The notes under the pieces were generated by a model. The model had not been told where the DNA came from and ran no database searches. It was given only the letters and a program-made list of their open reading frames with translations. A stretch of DNA of 64,000 nucleotides from NCBI GenBank assembly GCA_954871525.1, contig OX940860.1:56098724-56162723 (forward strand), in the 5' to 3' direction. This document shows positions 1-10,776 of this stretch, in pieces; the stretch's first letter is position 1, and each line of letters starts with the position of its first letter. This DNA comes from Parietaria judaica (Eukaryota > Streptophyta > Magnoliopsida > Rosales > Urticaceae). Made by a program: the position numbers and the translations under genes.

Positions 1-35
<35 letters not shown>
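1..35. repeat. CT microsatellite in the leader of the first transposon gene
   Basis: An uninterrupted CT dinucleotide run opens the window and is followed by a CCG-rich leader up to a splice donor at 130. The same CT-rich then CCG-rich layout precedes the second gene of the element at 4800-5000. Confidence 0.9.
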
Positions 36-38
<3 letters not shown>

Positions 39-269
39 CTCGCCTTGCGCCGCCGTCGTCTCACCGCAACATGCTTCACGCCGTCATCCGCCGTCGCCGT
101 CCACGTCCGTACGCCGTCGACCTCCACGTGTAAGTGTCGATTTCAAGCTTTGTTTTTATGTTTATTTTTTCGTTTTTTTTTTTTTTTTGTTAATTCGAAA
201 TAGGATTTGAATATTGTTTGTATTAAGTCATTGATATCAAGTTCTTGTATCTATTTTTAATTGAAATTT

Positions 270-520
270 GGTTTTATGAATTGATTAATTGGGTTTGTAA
301 ATTAGGTTTAGGTATTAAAATTTTGTTTTGGGTATTGAAATTAGGTTTTGTAATTAGGTTTTGAAGTTAATTGGGTATTGAAATTAGGTTTTGAAATTAA
401 TTGGGTATTGAAATTGGGTTTTAAAATTAGGTTTAGTTATTGAAATTGAAATTGAAATTTGAGTGTTGAAATTGGGTGTTAACTTAATTGGGTATTGAAA
501 TTGCATTTATCGAATTACGT
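270..520. repeat. Degenerate minisatellite in the leader intron
   Basis: Units close to ATTGGGTATTGAAATTAGGT recur with small changes through this part of the 130-753 intron. It appears to be simple-sequence expansion with no coding content. Confidence 0.6.
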
Positions 521-759
521 TATATGATTACATTTTGTATTTTGATTAGGTTTGGTTTGGTTTGATTGATTGGTTATATGATTAGTTTTTTGTGATTTTG
601 ATTGTTTAGTTCAATTAGTTTAGTTAGTCTGGTTTTGATTAATGAGTTTAATTAGTTAAGTTAGTTAGTTTATAGGATTATATAATTGCTTTGGTTAATT
701 AGTTTTTTTGCTTGAAATTAATATGTTATTGTGTTATCTTTTCTTTTTTATAGATTTCA

Positions 760-2350
760 ATGGCACCCAAGTCAAAACGCGCAAAGGGATATCTGGTGGT
801 TAGATCCGGATCGTCGAGCCGAGTCCCGCCTCCAGTCAACGAGGATGAACCAGTACCACAAGCACCTCCAGTTCAAGTACCCAATTTCAAAACAGAAGCG
901 GCAAAGAAACGATTTCAAGTTCTTTGCAAGCGGCAATTATGCCCGGAGCGTGGATTTGCCAAAATACCGATTACCGACATGAGTGACCTTGGCGACGCTC
1001 TCAATGAGAGTATCGAACAACGCGGTTGGAAAGATTTCATGCTCCAACCTAAGTTTAAGGCGAGGAGGACATTGGTCCACGAGTTCTATGCCGCTCTTTC
1101 CGACGAGTCAGTAAATGGATTTGTGACTGTTCTGGGTATCCGATTTGCAATCAATCCTCAAGTCATTAATGAATACTACGGAACCCCAAGATTTACCGAC
1201 GAGGAAAACGAGCACAACCAATTGGGCGACCAAGAATTGAATCAAGAGTTTTACGACAACATTGCGGCAACCATTGCTACACCCGTAGTACAATGGCACA
1301 ATAGGGCCGGAGAGTTACGACTAAACAAAAAACAGTTGAATCGGAGAGCCAAAGTTTGGATGTACTTCTTTGGGGGCAACCTATTCCCGCATCTGCACTT
1401 CACGGAGCTGCAGTTCAACTTTCTCAAGTTGATCTACGCCGCGGTTAGGGGGTTGCATATCGACGTCAGTCGTTTCATCTTCTTCTACATGACCCACATG
1501 GCGTACGACGCCTCAAAGAATGCATTGGGCTTCCCGTTCCTTATCACAGCTCTATGCAAAAATGTTGGGGTAAGTATAGCTTCATTTGTGTATATCTTTA
1601 TTTGTGTATAGCTTCAATTGTGAAATTTGGTTGTTTCAATATTGATATAATCTTACTTTATTTCATTTTTTAGATCGAGGATTCTGAGCTCAACCTGACG
1701 GTGCCGCATGGAAAGAAGATGGACCAGGCCTGGATCCGGAGTTTGAAAGAACCCGTTGTTGAGGCGCCTGCGAACGAGATACCTGAACAACCTGCAAACG
1801 AGGTAAGTGTATAGCTTCAATTGCTTAATTGTTTATGATTGATTTAATAATAATCTAATCTTGCTTGAAATTCATGGTTTAGGCCGCTGATATACCAGCA
1901 CAGCCTGTTGCCGACCCACCAATGCCGGAGCTAAACTACGATGATCCGCCAATGAGAGCCTTCGTGGCTCACGGTGTTCGGAGCATTCTTGAGTTCAATA
2001 CCTATTGTAGCTCATTTTGGCCGGGTATTTACCCAGGATTTGAGGTGCCAAATCAGTTTCCACCAATGCCATGGCCAGCAGGATATCCTGATCAGTATCA
2101 GCCGGCATTTACTGAAGCAGGCGGGAACGGCGAAGGCGGTAAAGGCGAGGGTGAGAACGAAGAAGGCGGGAACGGCGACGAGAATGAAGGAGGCGGGAAC
2201 GGGCGAGAACGAAGAAGGCGGGAACAACAATGACGCAAACCCCGAGAACCCCGAAGAAATCAACAACGAAGGCGAGAACGACAGACTCGAAGACAACGAT
2301 GACAACGATAACCAAGAAGTCGAGAACAATGACGACAACAACCTCGAGGA
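760..2350 (+). pseudogene. Putative plant transposon protein (Transposase_32-type domain), frameshifted near the C-terminus
   Basis: Three exons join in frame: 760-1569, 1674-1802 and 1883 onward. A leader exon (to 129) and a leader intron (130-753) lie upstream. Residues about 100-270 resemble the 'putative plant transposon protein' domain common in plant repeats, with the typical ending FPFLITALCKNVGV. I do not know a biochemical function. The last exon is a low-complexity Gly/Asn/Glu repeat. At 2201-2203 one unit reads GGGCGAGAAC where sister units read GGCGA, an apparent one-base insertion. The annotated frame therefore ends early at 2233. The alternative frame gives a long acidic Asn/Glu/Asp tail to about 2360. 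The ATG at 760 follows the intron acceptor directly. Exons are confident; the family name is moderately so. Confidence 0.62.
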
Positions 2351-2359
2351 CGATGATTA

Positions 2360-2655
2360 GTTATTTTTTATGTTTGAACAATTAGTTATTATGTTTATTT
2401 TGTTTGAACAATTAGTTAATATTTTATGTTTACTTTGAACAATTAGTTAATATTTTATTTTGTTTGAAAAAATTATCTAAATTTTCAAATGTTATTATAC
2501 TTTGTTTTGTTGAAATATAAAAATAATTGTTTCAAAAAACAATTAAAATAATTTTATAAGATCTATTTTAGACTGTTAAACAATCGAAAAATTAAATAAT
2601 TAATAATTGAATTGTTTAAACTATTAATTAATTAATTAATTGTTTAATTTTTCAT
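2360..2655. other. AT-rich spacer between transposon genes
   Basis: Holds repeated ACAATTAGTTA-type motifs and a TTAATTAATTAATT run. No coding signal was seen. It probably includes the 3' untranslated region of the first gene. Confidence 0.5.
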
Positions 2656-3225
2656 GCCGGGGCCTATACTCATAAACACCGCGGCGTGTACGTGTAATTT
2701 ATCGACATAACCTCTGAATTATGAACCGAGCCGCGGCATGTGACACATAACATGCCGCGGCGGAGTTCATAAGCCAGAGATTTTAAAAGTAAATAGCAAC
2801 AACACGCCGCGGCATTAAGATACTAAAGCTACGACATGTTCACATAAAGCCTCGGCTTATGTACATCCTGCCGCGGCGTACAAGGACCAAAAATTATACA
2901 GAGAGCATGCTTAACTTGAGTTGGATTAGGCCGAGGTGTGACCAATACTAGCCACGGCATTCTTTACAAACGCCTCGACGTGACCTTATTTAGCCGCGGT
3001 AGAGTTCATAAGCCAGAGGTTTAAAAAGTAAATAGCAACAACACGCCGCGGCATTAAGATCTTAAAGCCACGGCATTCTCACATTATGCCTCGGCTTATG
3101 TACATCCTGCCGCGGCGTATAAGGACCAAAAATTATACAGAGAGCATGCTTAACTTGAGCCAGATTAGGCCGAGGTGTGACCAATACTAGGCGCGGTATC
3201 AATCCATATGCCGCGGCCGATTATT
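2655..3225. repeat. GCCGCGGC-type repeat array 1, with an internal tandem duplication of about 240 bp
   Basis: Short GC palindromes close to GCCGCGGC recur every few tens of bases in otherwise AT-rich DNA. A block from about 2762 to 2950 is repeated from about 3001 to 3190 with few differences. Such arrays normally sit near CACTA ends as transposase-binding sites. Here the array is internal, between two coding blocks. Confidence 0.8.
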
Positions 3226-3226
3226 C

Positions 3227-3994
3227 ATGATGTCGCGGCGTGTATTCGACAACGGTGTGGACCTTTTTATTGACGTGCATATGAATGAGTTGAGGTCTAC
3301 TTATCCAAAAAAGTCAAAAAATGAAAAATGGCTAAAAGAAAAGCACAACCGTACGTTTGCAAAGTGGATCGATGAATATTTATATGCAAGAAGAAAGAAT
3401 TATGATGAGACACTATTGAAGATCTCCGGCGAGCCTTCACAAGTAGTTTCAAGGTACACGTCGTGGTACGTTAACGGGTACACGTTTTACACAAGGGAAA
3501 GGGACGAAAAACACCCCGTACAAAACAGTGGTGTTACATTACTTGCGGAAGGAATGCATGTTGCATCGGCCAAGGATAAGAATCCAAAAAAATCTTTTAT
3601 GAGCTATTTTGGCTATGTAGAAGATATTTGGGAGCTTGATTATTGTGGTTTGCGAGTTGGATTGTTTAAGTGCAAATGGGCGGACAACAACCACGTAAAA
3701 GTTGACAATGATGGAGTAACAGTTGTTGACTTTAGACGGGTGAGTTATGTCAATGATTCATTCATTTTGGCATCCCAAGCATCTCAAGTTTTTTATGTCT
3801 CGGACCCGGTTGATCCAGAGTTATCTCTCGTCGTGCATGTGAAGGCGAAAAACGTAGAAGAATGCAATGAAGAAGTTGACGACATCACTACCATCGCACC
3901 ATTCTCTAACGGGCAACCATCATTTGAAGATGTTGATGATGAAGATGTTTCGTTTTTGCTACGTCGATATATCCCGGCTGCTGAAATTGATTGA
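3227..3994 (+). pseudogene. DUF4216 segment of a CACTA transposase (TNPD-like) remnant
   Basis: The open frame of 255 codons matches the C-terminal DUF4216 block that follows TNP2 and DUF4218 in plant En/Spm transposases. Signature stretches include WYVNGYTFYTRERD, QNSGV, YFGYVEDIWELDY and a final region around VSYVNDSFILASQASQVFYV. The preceding linker (KWLKEKHNRTFAKWIDEYL) also fits the family. The TNP2 catalytic region and DUF4218 that should precede it are absent. The first in-frame ATG falls inside the GCCGCGG-repeat array and is unlikely to be a natural start. I read this as the stump of a deleted transposase gene. It lies between two repeat arrays. Confidence 0.75.
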
Positions 3995-4139
3995 ATAATA
4001 ATTTAATTGTAATAATGTATATTTCTATCTTGTCTTTCAAGGACTTTGTAACAATTTTATAAATCATTATATAATTTGATAATTTTATTGTAGTCTATTT
4101 TTTTATAAATAAGATTATCAAATATAAATGTTTTATTTC

Positions 4140-4740
4140 ATTTCACAATGTATGTCGCGGCCTTTGACAGTCATGCCGCAGCACAGTTCATAATCCGTGG
4201 TCCCATGAAGACGAGCCGCGGTGTTGCATTATCCGAGCCGCGGCACAGTTCATAGACCGGAATCATTTCAAAATCCAACAAGGGTACACCGCGGCGTAAT
4301 AACATATTAACTGTGGCCTTTGTATACATGTCTCGGCGGTTTGTTGTACGCCGTGGCTAATTTTGCATCTTCAAAATTAAGCTTTTATTTCGAATCAGGT
4401 CTCGCCGCGGCATTACGTAACATGCCCCGGCTTTACACGACGAGCCTCGGCGTGTTTTTGACAAGCCGGGGCGTATTTACTTCCAAAAAATTTACAGAGA
4501 CCATGTTATTTCGGTACCGTATCCGCCACGGCATATTAAATAACCCACGACGGCATACAAGGACACGCCGTGGCGGGTTTTTATTGAGCTGCAGCATGAA
4601 AAGGTTACAAAATTTATACAGAGGCTATGTTATTCCGAACCTTTCTACGCCACGGCATTAATGGTTAATGCCGCGGTAAGTTCTTTGCCACGTATGTTTA
4701 AACCGCGGCTTGTTTTATTGCAAGCCGCGGCGTGTGTCGG
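4140..4740. repeat. GCCGCGGC-type repeat array 2
   Basis: A second block of short GC palindromes (GCCGCGGC, GCCGTGGC, GCCTCGGC and similar) in AT-rich context. It ends just before the CT-rich leader of the next gene. The phrase 'ttcaaaat / ttacagaga' recurs between palindromes here, as related phrases do in array 1. Confidence 0.75.
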
Positions 4741-4759
4741 GATTTCCGACCACAAATCA

Positions 4760-5600
4760 CTCTTTCCATCGTTCAAACTCATTTTTCAAATTTTTAATTC
4801 GATTTTAACCTCATTTTCCCTCCCTCTCTTTCTCATTTTAGCATTATTCTTTCCCTCCCTTTCCTCTCTCTCTTTCTCTCTTTTCTCTCCCTCTCTTCTC
4901 TCTTCCTCTCTTCCATTTTCCCCTCCCTTCACCAGCCCATCGCCGTCGCCGTACTCCGCCGCCTCCGCCGTTGCGCCGCCGCCGGTTCTTGAGGTGTACA
5001 TTTCCTTCACCAAGCACCGTGCCCTAACTCCGAGTTATTGATTCTAACAAGGTTAGAATCCTATCTCTAATTAATATTACATATGTATTGTATTTTTTTT
5101 AATGTTTATAGTATTTGTCATGAAATGTTTTTAAGCTTTTGTGTTTTAGAATATGTTTTTGTCATAAATGTGTTTTTTTATGATATGTTTTTTGTAATTT
5201 TTCATAAATTTGAGTTTTATGATATGTTTTTTCATGAATATGTTTTAGTGAGTTCATAAGTTTGTCATAAATGTGTTTTTTTATGATATATTTTTTTGTA
5301 ATTTTTCATAAATTTGAGTTTTATGATATGTTTTTTCATGAATATGTTTTAGTGAGTTCATAAGTTTGTCATAAATGTGTTTTATAATATGCTTTTGTAA
5401 CTTTATGTTTATATTTGTGCTTAGGTTATTTGGTGTGTTAAATTATTTAATGAGTTTGATAATGACTTTGTGGTAGGTTTAATGTGTTTAATGAATTTCA
5501 TATTAGGTTTGTGGTGGGTTTTTATGACTAATTTGATGTGTTGATTAATTTTTGGAAATGAGGTAAACATATATTTAGGAAAGCTAGCTACTACGTCAAT
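4760..5600 (+). promoter_or_regulatory. Leader region of the Transposase_24/Ulp1 gene: CT-rich, then CCG-rich, then a leader intron
   Basis: A pyrimidine-rich stretch (about 4815-4930) and a CCG-rich stretch (about 4935-4990) lead to a likely leader-intron donor near 5050. The gene's ATG is at 5601. The plan mirrors that of the first gene (1-759). No sure TATA box was picked out. Confidence 0.5.
5161..5400. repeat. Tandem repeat, about 105-bp period, 2.3 copies
   Basis: The unit beginning GTCATAAATGTGTTTT occurs at about 5161 and about 5266, and partially at about 5370. It lies in the presumed leader intron and has no coding content. Confidence 0.8.
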
Positions 5601-7834
5601 ATGTCGGAGCGAGAAGTAAATAGGTCATCACCCGATCGAGGAGAAACGCCATCACCCGATCGAGAAGAAACTACGCCCGGTTAGTAGTATTTTTATTTTT
5701 GTTATAGGTGTTGTTAATTGAATTTATCTAGTATCTAAAATTGATAATTTATTATGTTTATTGTTTTTGGTTCGGTATAAAGTTGATCAAGAAAGAGTAA
5801 GATGTAGACGAAAACTTAAAGGAGAAGGAAAAAGAAAAGTGACCCTCATGAAAAGAATCAATATCTTAAAGCATAAGGGGGTAAAAATACATATGAGATT
5901 TGATGAGAAAAAACAACCGGATGGAGGAGATGGTGATCTTTTAGCTAGTTGGATAGGTGTTCTTGCTCGAGAATTTGTTCCAATAACTATAAGTGATTGG
6001 AGACTAAATATTTTAGCTAAGGTGAAACAACGGATATGGAATGAAATCGAACAAGCATTTGTTATTCCGGACGAGTACAAGCGTATGTGTTTATCTAGTG
6101 TCGGGGAATCGGCAAGATACTTCCGGTATGATCTCTCTACCCTATTAAAGATAGATCGGAATGATAAAAGCATTTACGAGCGACCGGATATTGTTAAGAA
6201 GTATTACACGAGCATCACGGACGGACATTGGAAGGAGTTTATTGATATTAGATTAAGTGATGAGTTCAAAGAAGTCTCGGATCAAAACAAAGCTAATAGG
6301 GCACTCGTTGAGTATCCCTCTAGATCGGGTCGAAACGGATATCGGAAGCTCGATCAATTGCTTGTAAGAGTTTTAATGTCGCGGTTTAAATTTTAAATTT
6401 AACATATTGTCTAAAATTGAATAACATGCTCTTTTGTTTCGTAGTTTCAACAAAATGGCGTATGGCCGACAAAACCGGAACTTTGGATCGAAATACGGAA
6501 TAATGAGGATGGTTCATTAAAGGATCCAAATCTAGAGCCTATTGTGGATAAAATAGTAAGTGCAATGAGTTTATATTATAGAGTTATATATAAATTATCT
6601 TGATTCTAATTATTAAATATTTTATTAGATTGAATGTAGCACTCAAGTGGTGGACGACGATGAGGAAGACGATGTTTTGACAAGAGCTTTGGGAAAGAAA
6701 AAACATCCCGGACGAGTTCGGGGACAATCCAAATATGTCTCAAAGCGAGCATATTACAAAACATCCAAGGACTCAACGAACCCCATCGTTCAAAGTCTCC
6801 AAGCCGAAATTCAAGATATGAAAGTCAAGTCGGATGCGCGAGATGCGGCCTTCAAGGAATGGAAGGCCATCCCGAATTGAGAGCGTTAGCGTCTTATGCA
6901 AACAATTATATGCTCGCAAAGGGAAAAAAGATAGCCGTTGAGCTTGATAAAAGTTTGTGTGATTTCACTCCGTTGTTAAATTACGATGACACACGTGAAT
7001 TTCTCCTCTCTCATGACTTGGCCGTAATATGGATCTCGATTTGTCAAAGGTATGTTTTCATTTTTATTAGTGATTTCTTAATTTTTAAATATATGAATTA
7101 TTGATTCATTTGTTATATATAAATTATTGTTATATTTATTTGCAGTTATTTGCTACAAAATTGCCTTACCAATCCGGACTCGTAAGGTTTTCTTCCGCCA
7201 TATGAAGACATCGGGTTCAACACCAAAACGGGAGATGCGAAGAAAAATGCATTGCAAGTTGATGTTGACAGATACTACAACTATATAAAAAATTGCAAGA
7301 ATGGCAAAAGATAGTTAATGCCTTACAATACTCGTCACCATTGGATTCTTCTTCTTTTCAACCCTTGGAAGGCTACCGTAACAAAGTTTGATTCTCTCCC
7401 CAACTCGAGCAGTTTAAATAACCATTTAAAGAATTTTTTTGAAGAGTAAGTATTCTAAAACATAATCATTTTATGTTTATGATGATGTCTTTTTAACTCA
7501 AGTTATTTGAATTGTTATTTTTTTTTTTTTTTGTAGCATTGAAGACATATTCAAGCTTAATCACAACACCGGCCTCATGAGACATTCGATGATAAAATCG
7601 TTGAATTCAAAAGGATGTCCGAAACAACCGGGAAATCATGAATGCGGATACTACGTCATGAAGTTCATGCACGACATTGTGAGAAATGGTATGGCTTTCC
7701 TTGATAACAAACTTAGTTATAGTGTAAGCGAAATAGATGGATTCAATGTAGAATTAGGTATGCATGTGCTATCAAAGTTTGCTAGTTATGATGATGAAGA
7801 ATGGAACATATTGATTTTTTTTGTTTATATATGA
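5601..7834 (+). pseudogene. CACTA accessory gene: Transposase_24 (TNPA/Ptta-like) region plus C-terminal Ulp1-type cysteine protease, broken
   Basis: Exons 5601-5679, 5783-6363, 6445-6555 and 6629-6880 join in one frame with GT/AG borders. They encode a Transposase_24-like protein: a basic N-terminus, a conserved block around WRLNILAKVKQRIWNEIEQAF, then DGHWKEFI and the TKPELWIEIRN segment. A coding break follows near 6870-6880. The continuation lies in another frame (6881-7048), then 7146-7445 and 7537-7834. This part matches a C48/Ulp1 protease: catalytic His in HHWILLLFNP (about 7338), and Gln and Cys in CPKQPGNHECGYYVM (about 7618-7660). Asn occupies the usual Asp position after the His strand. 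In-frame stops near 7183 and 7312 interrupt the protease. Ulp1 domains are often carried by plant CACTA and Mutator elements. This copy should not make a full product. Confidence 0.72.
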
Positions 7835-8089
7835 ACGGTGTTATTTTGTATGTATGGATTACATGTTTTGTATATAGTGATGATATATTTATATATGGAT
7901 TATATGCTTTGTATGTAGTGATGATATATTTTGTATTACCGATGATATTTGGTATATAGGTATTAATATAAATGCTTTTAATCTGAAAATTTGTTTTATA
8001 TTTTATTTAATAAAATATGAAATATTAATTACAGGTAATGTAAGAGAAAGAGGATACCGAATATACCGGGCGATTTAAAAAAAAAAAAC

Positions 8090-8690
8090 TCCCGGTTTTT
8101 TTTTTGTTTTTTTTTTTTTTTGTGCTACTTTCGACAACACAAAAATCCGTCGCCCAAAATCAAGAAAAACCGCTTCCGGAAAAAACGTATGCCGCGGCAT
8201 TTCACTCAAAAGGCCACAGCTTACAGTATGCACAATGGTTATTTCCGTCTTTCGACACACAACAACGCGGTGGCTTTTCTAAACTCACGCCGTGGCATGT
8301 AAAAATAAGGCCACGGCTCGTTTAGAATGCCTCATCTTATATTGACTTTCGAACAACAGATTATACCGTTGTCTAGAGTCCCAAAGTACGCCGCGGCTTA
8401 TTGATATCATGCCGTGGCGTAAACGCACTCTGAACATCATCTCGAACCACAGTTTTATTCCGTTGTCTAGAGTCCTAAAGTGCGCCGCGACTTGTTTTTT
8501 CATGTCGCAACACAAATGGAGCTTGAACAACACCTCAAACAACGGAAGTTATCCGTTGTTGAGGTCCAAAATATTGCCGCGGCGTTTCTGAATACAAGCC
8601 GCGAACTTTTTTCCTTTAACAACAATTCAAACAACGGAATCATTCCGTTGTTCATACGGAGAACGCCGCGGCGGGAAATGTGATCCGACC
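8090..8690. repeat. GCCGCGGC-type subterminal repeat array 3
   Basis: Repeated CGCCGCGGC, GCCGTGGC and related palindromes, alternating with phrases such as CGTTGTCTAGAGTCC and CAACAACGGA, lie just inside the presumed right terminus. This is the position expected for subterminal binding sites of a CACTA element. Overlapping short open frames on both strands are by-products of the repeats. Confidence 0.75.
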
Positions 8691-8848
8691 ATGGATGTGT
8701 TCCGTGGTCGGAATTTGTTTTTGACCATGGAAAAAATTCCATGGTCGAAACTTGCAACCATGCAAGATTCAACCATGGTCATTAAGCATGGTTGAAAATT
8801 TGCAACCATGGTTTTTAACCATGGATGTATCCATAATTTGGAGCAGTG
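8690..8848. repeat. CCATGGT-type repeats and right terminal region of the CACTA element
   Basis: At least nine copies of ACCATGG or close variants occur in about 140 bp, in both orientations, ending at GGAGCAGTG. This is a second repeat class, distinct from the GCCGCGG class, and it is confined to the outermost stretch. The CAGTG end fits a CACTG-type terminal inverted repeat. Confidence 0.6.
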
Positions 8849-10170
8849 ACACTCAAAAACTCTCCAGATTACAAATTAAAGCAATGCCTTATTTCTTTTG
8901 TTTCCTTGGATAACCTCATTTTCGATGATGAGGAAAGCACAATTGATGTTACTTGTGTGTGTATCAACATCTTGGACTTGCGAGAAAGCCTACCTTGTAA
9001 TTTTTGTGTAATTAACTTCATCACAATTGATAAAGGATCTTTCCATATGCACATGTTGACTTCTCTAGTTTTATGAGAAAAAAATTCTTATTTTTCTTTC
9101 TACTCAATCTTATCTTAGACAACCTCTATATACTTTCAAAACTAATATATTTCATTTTGTTTTAAAAATGTCAGAAAATATTAATTTGATTGCAAAAATA
9201 CTCATTGATAAGTTATGTATTTTGTGCAACAAAAATACTCATAAGTAGTTATGTATTTTGTGCATTTTAAAGTCGGTAAGAAAGTTATTTATAAATGATT
9301 AATGTTGCTATATATTTTATTTTTTAGAAACACCCGTTAGTATGTTTATCGGTTATCTATATAACAATCGGTTTTTGGTTTTTAAAATTTTACGAAAACT
9401 TCATTAGGATATCCGTCAGTTATTGATATATCTATAGGATTACACTATTAGACCGGTATTGAGAATCAAAGCTTATCAACTTCCGGATTCTATAATATTT
9501 ATTACAATGATAATTTTACCAAGCATCACATTTGGGATGGAAATGGATCCTTTATTTCAAGTGGGACAGATAGAATAACATTAGAGAAGCTTACACATCC
9601 AAAATCTTCAACTTCATAATAGAATAGCTACATGACTACATTTTTTTTTGGTCTTCAAAAGAACATAATAGAATCTACATTATTGTCACCATTATTTGTA
9701 TATGCATTCTTTTTAGTAACATGTACTATGTACATACACTATTTATTTTCCTTCAAAAGAAGAACATAATAACACATTATTTGTGTATATATGTTTTTAA
9801 AATAATATGTTCTTTGACTATTTAAGCCACTAGATTCTGTGAAATCTTAGTCTAGAGATGTTGGGAATCATGAGATTTTGGCTTGTCTTGTTGTAATCTG
9901 GCTGTTTTCTATTTGATCATCTAGCCATGGCCCACCCAAATACACACTGAGAGAATCAATAATATTAGATTACCTGGTAGGCCCATATGTCCCACCAGAT
10001 TGACAAGTCAGCCCCTATTTCTCATTTTTTGTTATATATTTTTTTCTTGCCTTTTTTTTTTTGGACAGTTCCTAGTGTTATCCTTCGTATGATGATATAG
10101 TGAGTATTAAAAGATGTTCGCCATCGACTATTTAAGATTTTTTTTAATATCCTGGCTCTATAATATAATA
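8849..10170. other. AT-rich intergenic stretch
   Basis: Short open frames only (8846-9076 is the longest) with no recognisable domain. No repeat structure was noticed. Confidence 0.5.
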
Positions 10171-10776
10171 TAGGGGTGTGCGGAATAATCGAAAACTATC
10201 TGATTAAAATAAGCGTAATCGAATTTTCTTGAAAACATGTTAAGGTTAACCACATCCAGTTTGAAACCAGAGACGGTTACCGATTATTAATTTTTCAAAC
10301 CAGATATTTTTGTAACCGGTTTTACAGCCAATTTTATTATTAAATATTTAAAAATATATACTTAAGAATTAAGTTAGAGAATTATATTTTGGACCGGTAT
10401 GTTTTATTTGGACCGGTATGTTTTATGGTATATTTGTTATTTATTTTGAATCTGTACGTGTTATTTGGACCGATATTTTTATTTTTGCGATAAAATGTGT
10501 TGAATATTATATTTTTCCTTCTAAATATTGAATAACCGGATCCGGTTAACCGGTTTCATGAATAGAACCGGTTTTAAAATAGTTTAAGGTTATCAAAACA
10601 TGTTATTAGAATTTTGATAACAAAATATCCAGTTAACTATTTTTCGGTTACCCAATTTTTAAAAACATATTAATATTTATGTTATCAAAATACAAATAAC
10701 CGAAATTAAATTAAAAATACCAAATAATGAGAAAAAAAAAATGAACCGACCGGACCGTCGGTTGCACCCATTCTAT
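10171..10776. mobile_element. Possible hAT-like non-autonomous element
   Basis: The left edge reads TAGGGGTGTGCGG. The right edge reads CGGTTGCACCCATTCTA, an imperfect inverse of it. The interior is AT-rich with many ACCGG/CCGGTT motifs, a look shared by many plant hAT derivatives. No clear 8-bp target duplication was found, so the limits are tentative. Confidence 0.38.

Larger units (their letters stand above)
1..8848 (+). mobile_element. CACTA (En/Spm-like) DNA transposon, right-hand part
   Basis: The stretch carries a set of domains typical of plant CACTA elements: a DUF4216 segment, a Transposase_24 segment and an Ulp1 C48 protease. It also has dense short palindromic repeats of the subterminal kind. 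The right end is placed at 8848, where the sequence runs into GGAGCAGTG, so the terminal inverted repeat read inward begins CACTGCTCC. The adjacent ACA could be the 3-bp target duplication, but the left end lies outside the window and this cannot be tested. The TNP2 transposase core and DUF4218 are not present, so the element is either internally deleted or a composite of more than one CACTA copy. Terminus placement is an inference. Confidence 0.7.

Noticed and set aside
4661..5041. Plus-strand frame through the CT-rich leader
   Set aside because: Low-complexity translation of pyrimidine-rich and CCG-rich DNA, with no conserved motif.
8104..8809. Several overlapping short frames on both strands
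   Set aside because: They arise from the palindromic subterminal repeats of the CACTA end.
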